64,000 nt of DNA, taken from positions 1,240,001 to 1,304,000 of the forward strand of contig NZ_JAOTIK010000001.1 of NCBI RefSeq assembly GCF_030116705.1. The letters are read 5' to 3'. Of the stretch, positions 62,085 through 64,000 are shown in pieces. How positions within the stretch are numbered: position 1 is the stretch's first letter; each line of letters opens with the position of its first letter. The translations under genes were made by a program, and so were the position numbers. The notes under the pieces were generated by a model. The model was given only the letters and a program-made list of their open reading frames with translations. It searched no databases and was not told the DNA's origin. This stretch comes from Streptomyces sp. ML-6. Its GTDB lineage: Bacteria > Actinomycetota > Actinomycetes > Streptomycetales > Streptomycetaceae.

Positions 62085-63169
62085 CAGAGGATCACCACCG
62101 AGCGCAGCACGTCGCCGTCGTGCATCCGGGCGAACGCCTGCTCGACGTCGCCGAGCCCGATGGTCTCGGTGACGAACGCGGCGAGGTCGATCCGGCCCTG
62201 CTGGTGCAGGTCGACGAGCATCGGGAAGTCGCGCGAGGGGAGGCAGTCGCCGTACCAGGACGACTTGAGCGAGCCGCCGCGGCCGAAGACGTCGAGCAGC
62301 GGGAGCTCCAGCTGCATCTCCGGGGTGGGGACGCCGACCAGGACGACGGTGCCCGCGAGGTCGCGGGCGTAGAAGGCCTGCTTGTACGTCTCCGGGCGGC
62401 CGACCGCCTCGATGACCACGTCCGCGCCGTTGCCGCCGGTCAGGGCGCGGATCGCCTCGACCGGGTCGGTGGAACGGGAGTTGACGGTGTGCGTGGCGCC
62501 CATCGTCTTCGCCGTCTCCAGCTTGCGGTCGTCGATGTCGACGGCGATGATCTTCGCCGCGCCGGCCAGCCGGGCGCCCGCGATCGCCGCGTCGCCGACG
62601 CCGCCGCAGCCGATCACGGCGACCGAGTCGCCGCGGCCGACCTGGCCGGTGTTGATGGCGGCACCGATGCCCGCCATCACGCCGCAGCCGAGCAGCCCGG
62701 CGACGGCCGGGGAGACCTCCGGGTCGACCTTGGTGCACTGCCCGGCGGCGACCAGGGTCTTCTCGGCGAACGCGCCGATGCCGAGCGCCGGCGACAGCTC
62801 CGTGCCGTCGAGCAGGGTCATCTTCTGCTTCGCGTTGTGGGTGTCGAAGCAGTACCAGGGGCGGCCGCGCAGACACGCCCGGCACTGGCCGCACACGGCA
62901 CGCCAGTTGAGGATGACGAAGTCGCCGGGCGCGACGTCCGTGACGCCCTCGCCGACGGACTCCACCACGCCGGACGCCTCGTGGCCGAGCAGGAACGGGA
63001 AGTCGTCGTTGATCCCGCCCTGCTTGTAGTGCAGATCGGTGTGACAGACGCCGCACGCCTGGATCTTCACCACGGCCTCACCGGGGCCCGGGTCCGGGAT
63101 CACGATCGTCTCGACCCGTACCGGCTCATTCTTTCCCGGTGCGATGACCCCTTGCACCTGCTGCGACAT
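62084..63169 (-). CDS. mscR: S-(hydroxymethyl)mycothiol dehydrogenase
   Basis: A 361-residue class III zinc alcohol dehydrogenase of the mycothiol-dependent type; it oxidises the formaldehyde-mycothiol adduct (and may reduce nitrosomycothiol). [18 protein letters not shown] holds the catalytic Cys, and [15 protein letters not shown] the four structural zinc Cys. [20 protein letters not shown] is the NAD site. The sequence matches the mycothiol type over the glutathione type. The MBL hydrolase follows in overlap. ATG at 63169. Confidence 0.95.
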   Translation of the reverse strand: MSQQVQGVIAPGKNEPVRVETIVIPDPGPGEAVVKIQACGVCHTDLHYKQGGINDDFPFLLGHEASGVVESVGEGVTDVAPGDFVILNWRAVCGQCRACLRGRPWYCFDTHNAKQKMTLLDGTELSPALGIGAFAEKTLVAAGQCTKVDPEVSPAVAGLLGCGVMAGIGAAINTGQVGRGDSVAVIGCGGVGDAAIAGARLAGAAKIIAVDIDDRKLETAKTMGATHTVNSRSTDPVEAIRALTGGNGADVVIEAVGRPETYKQAFYARDLAGTVVLVGVPTPEMQLELPLLDVFGRGGSLKSSWYGDCLPSRDFPMLVDLHQQGRIDLAAFVTETIGLGDVEQAFARMHDGDVLRSVVIL

Positions 63170-63428
63170 ACCGCGGTCTCCCTGTTTCCGTCATTTCGCG
63201 AAGATCCAACGCGACCAACCGTACGCCCCCGCGAGAGTGTCACGGCGGCGCGCCGCATTGGCGGGAAACAACTGCCGTATGCCCGGCGGGATGCGCCTCT
63301 TTCGGTCAGATGCCGCATATCAGTGAACTCCGGCGCTTTCCGATCCGTCCTTTGATGTGCAGGGGGCGCGGGACCGATACCTGCGGGGGCAGGGGTCTCG
63401 CGGTCCATCAGCAGGGGAACGAAGGATC

Positions 63429-64000
63429 ATGGGGGGAAGAGCCTTGTTCGAGATCACTGAGACCATGGAGCGGGCGGACCGGCGGGCCGAGGGGCCGGTT
63501 CCGGTTCCCGCGGCGGCCGCGCCCGTGGCGCCGGTCGGCGGACTCGTGCCGTACGTCGACGCGTTGCCCGTGCCGCCGGTGCTCCGCCCGCGGAGCGGTG
63601 ACGTGCTCCGCGAGACCGAGATCGCGCTGTCGCCCACCTGGGTGCGCCTGCACGCGCAGCTGCCGCCGACCCTGATGTGGGGGTACAACGGCACGGTGCC
63701 GGGGCCGACCATCGAGGTGCGGCGCGGGCAGCGGGTCCGGATCGCCTGGACCAACCGCATCCCCCGGGGCAGCGAGTACCCGGTCACGGCGGTGGAGGTC
63801 GGCCCGGTGAAGCCGGGCGAACCCGCGCCGCACAACCGCCCCGGGCGCGACGGCGTCGAGCCGGACCCGGACGTGGCCGCGCTGCCCGCCTGGACGGTGA
63901 CGCATCTGCACGGCGCGCAGACCGGGGGCGGCAACGACGGCTGGGCGGACAACGCGGTCGGCTTCGGCGACGCGCAGCTGTCGGAGTACCCGAACGACCA
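63429..64000 (+). CDS. multicopper oxidase, partial (phenoxazinone-synthase-like)
   Basis: The frame is open from ATG at 63429 to the window edge (190 codons plus 2 bases); the rest lies outside. [20 protein letters not shown] is the cupredoxin domain-1 start, and [19 protein letters not shown] carries the first copper-ligand motif HLHG. The sequence resembles phenoxazinone synthase and spore-coat-like laccases. No Tat or Sec signal is visible in the first 40 residues, which are Pro/Ala-rich. GAAGG lies about 5 bases upstream of the ATG; a second ATG at 63465 is possible. Confidence 0.88.
   Translation, partial: MGGRALFEITETMERADRRAEGPVPVPAAAAPVAPVGGLVPYVDALPVPPVLRPRSGDVLRETEIALSPTWVRLHAQLPPTLMWGYNGTVPGPTIEVRRGQRVRIAWTNRIPRGSEYPVTAVEVGPVKPGEPAPHNRPGRDGVEPDPDVAALPAWTVTHLHGAQTGGGNDGWADNAVGFGDAQLSEYPND

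Overview
The window is about 72% GC. It carries a complete Pup-proteasome locus, mycothiol genes, chaplins and a gylR-glp glycerol operon, so it comes from a Streptomyces or a very close relative. From memory, the gene order matches the core-chromosome segment of S. coelicolor around SCO1630-SCO1680; this was not checked by alignment. No phage, insertion sequence, CRISPR array or biosynthetic cluster was seen. Most of the window is housekeeping DNA with a few accessory insertions.

Layout. 33-2042: ABA4-like membrane protein, ADP-ribosylglycohydrolase and SPW-repeat protein. 2326-10256, minus strand and read right to left: pafB, pafC, a zinc-ribbon protein, a 65-residue membrane protein, tatA, tatC, a diacylglycerol-kinase-like gene and helY. 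10370-13233: two FKBP isomerases and pafA (Pup ligase). 13243-15663: divergent MFS exporter and LacI regulator. 15716-21534, minus strand: arc (proteasomal ATPase), dop, pup, prcB, prcA. 21776-26900: ferredoxin, secreted protein, trmI, site-2 protease, RecB-like Fe-S nuclease and an orphan response regulator. 26986-33276: peptide-binding lipoprotein, HAD phosphatase and metH. 33516-38508: gylR-glpF-glpK-glpD. 38724-41598: GntR regulator facing a two-gene L-fuconate catabolic operon. 41856-51784: PAC2 protein, secreted GH31 glycosidase, mshC, a kinase-fold/DUF3090/histidine-phosphatase trio, corA and a ferritin-like protein. 52009-57346: F420-type oxidoreductase, aldo/keto reductase, a frameshifted RecD2-like gene and two small unknowns. 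57415-58526: long and short chaplins. 58701-64000: M20 peptidase, tRNA-Leu(GAG), pseudouridine synthase, metallo-beta-lactamase-fold hydrolase, mycothiol-dependent formaldehyde dehydrogenase and the start of a multicopper oxidase.

How the genes connect. PafA attaches Pup, Dop deamidates or removes it, Arc unfolds tagged proteins and PrcBA degrades them. PafB and PafC form the activator of the LexA-independent DNA-damage response, which acts at the RecA-NDp promoter (TTGTCRGTG-N8-TAnnnT). The RecB-like nuclease in this window has a near-perfect copy of that promoter, and helY and pup have weaker copies with exact spacing. This suggests a local circuit joining pupylation, DNA repair and PafBC.

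The sequence also shows candidate operators for GylR, the GntR regulator and the LacI regulator, a sigma-BldN-like promoter at the short chaplin, many leaderless -10 elements exactly 6-7 bases before ATG, and clear stem-loop terminators at most convergent gene ends.
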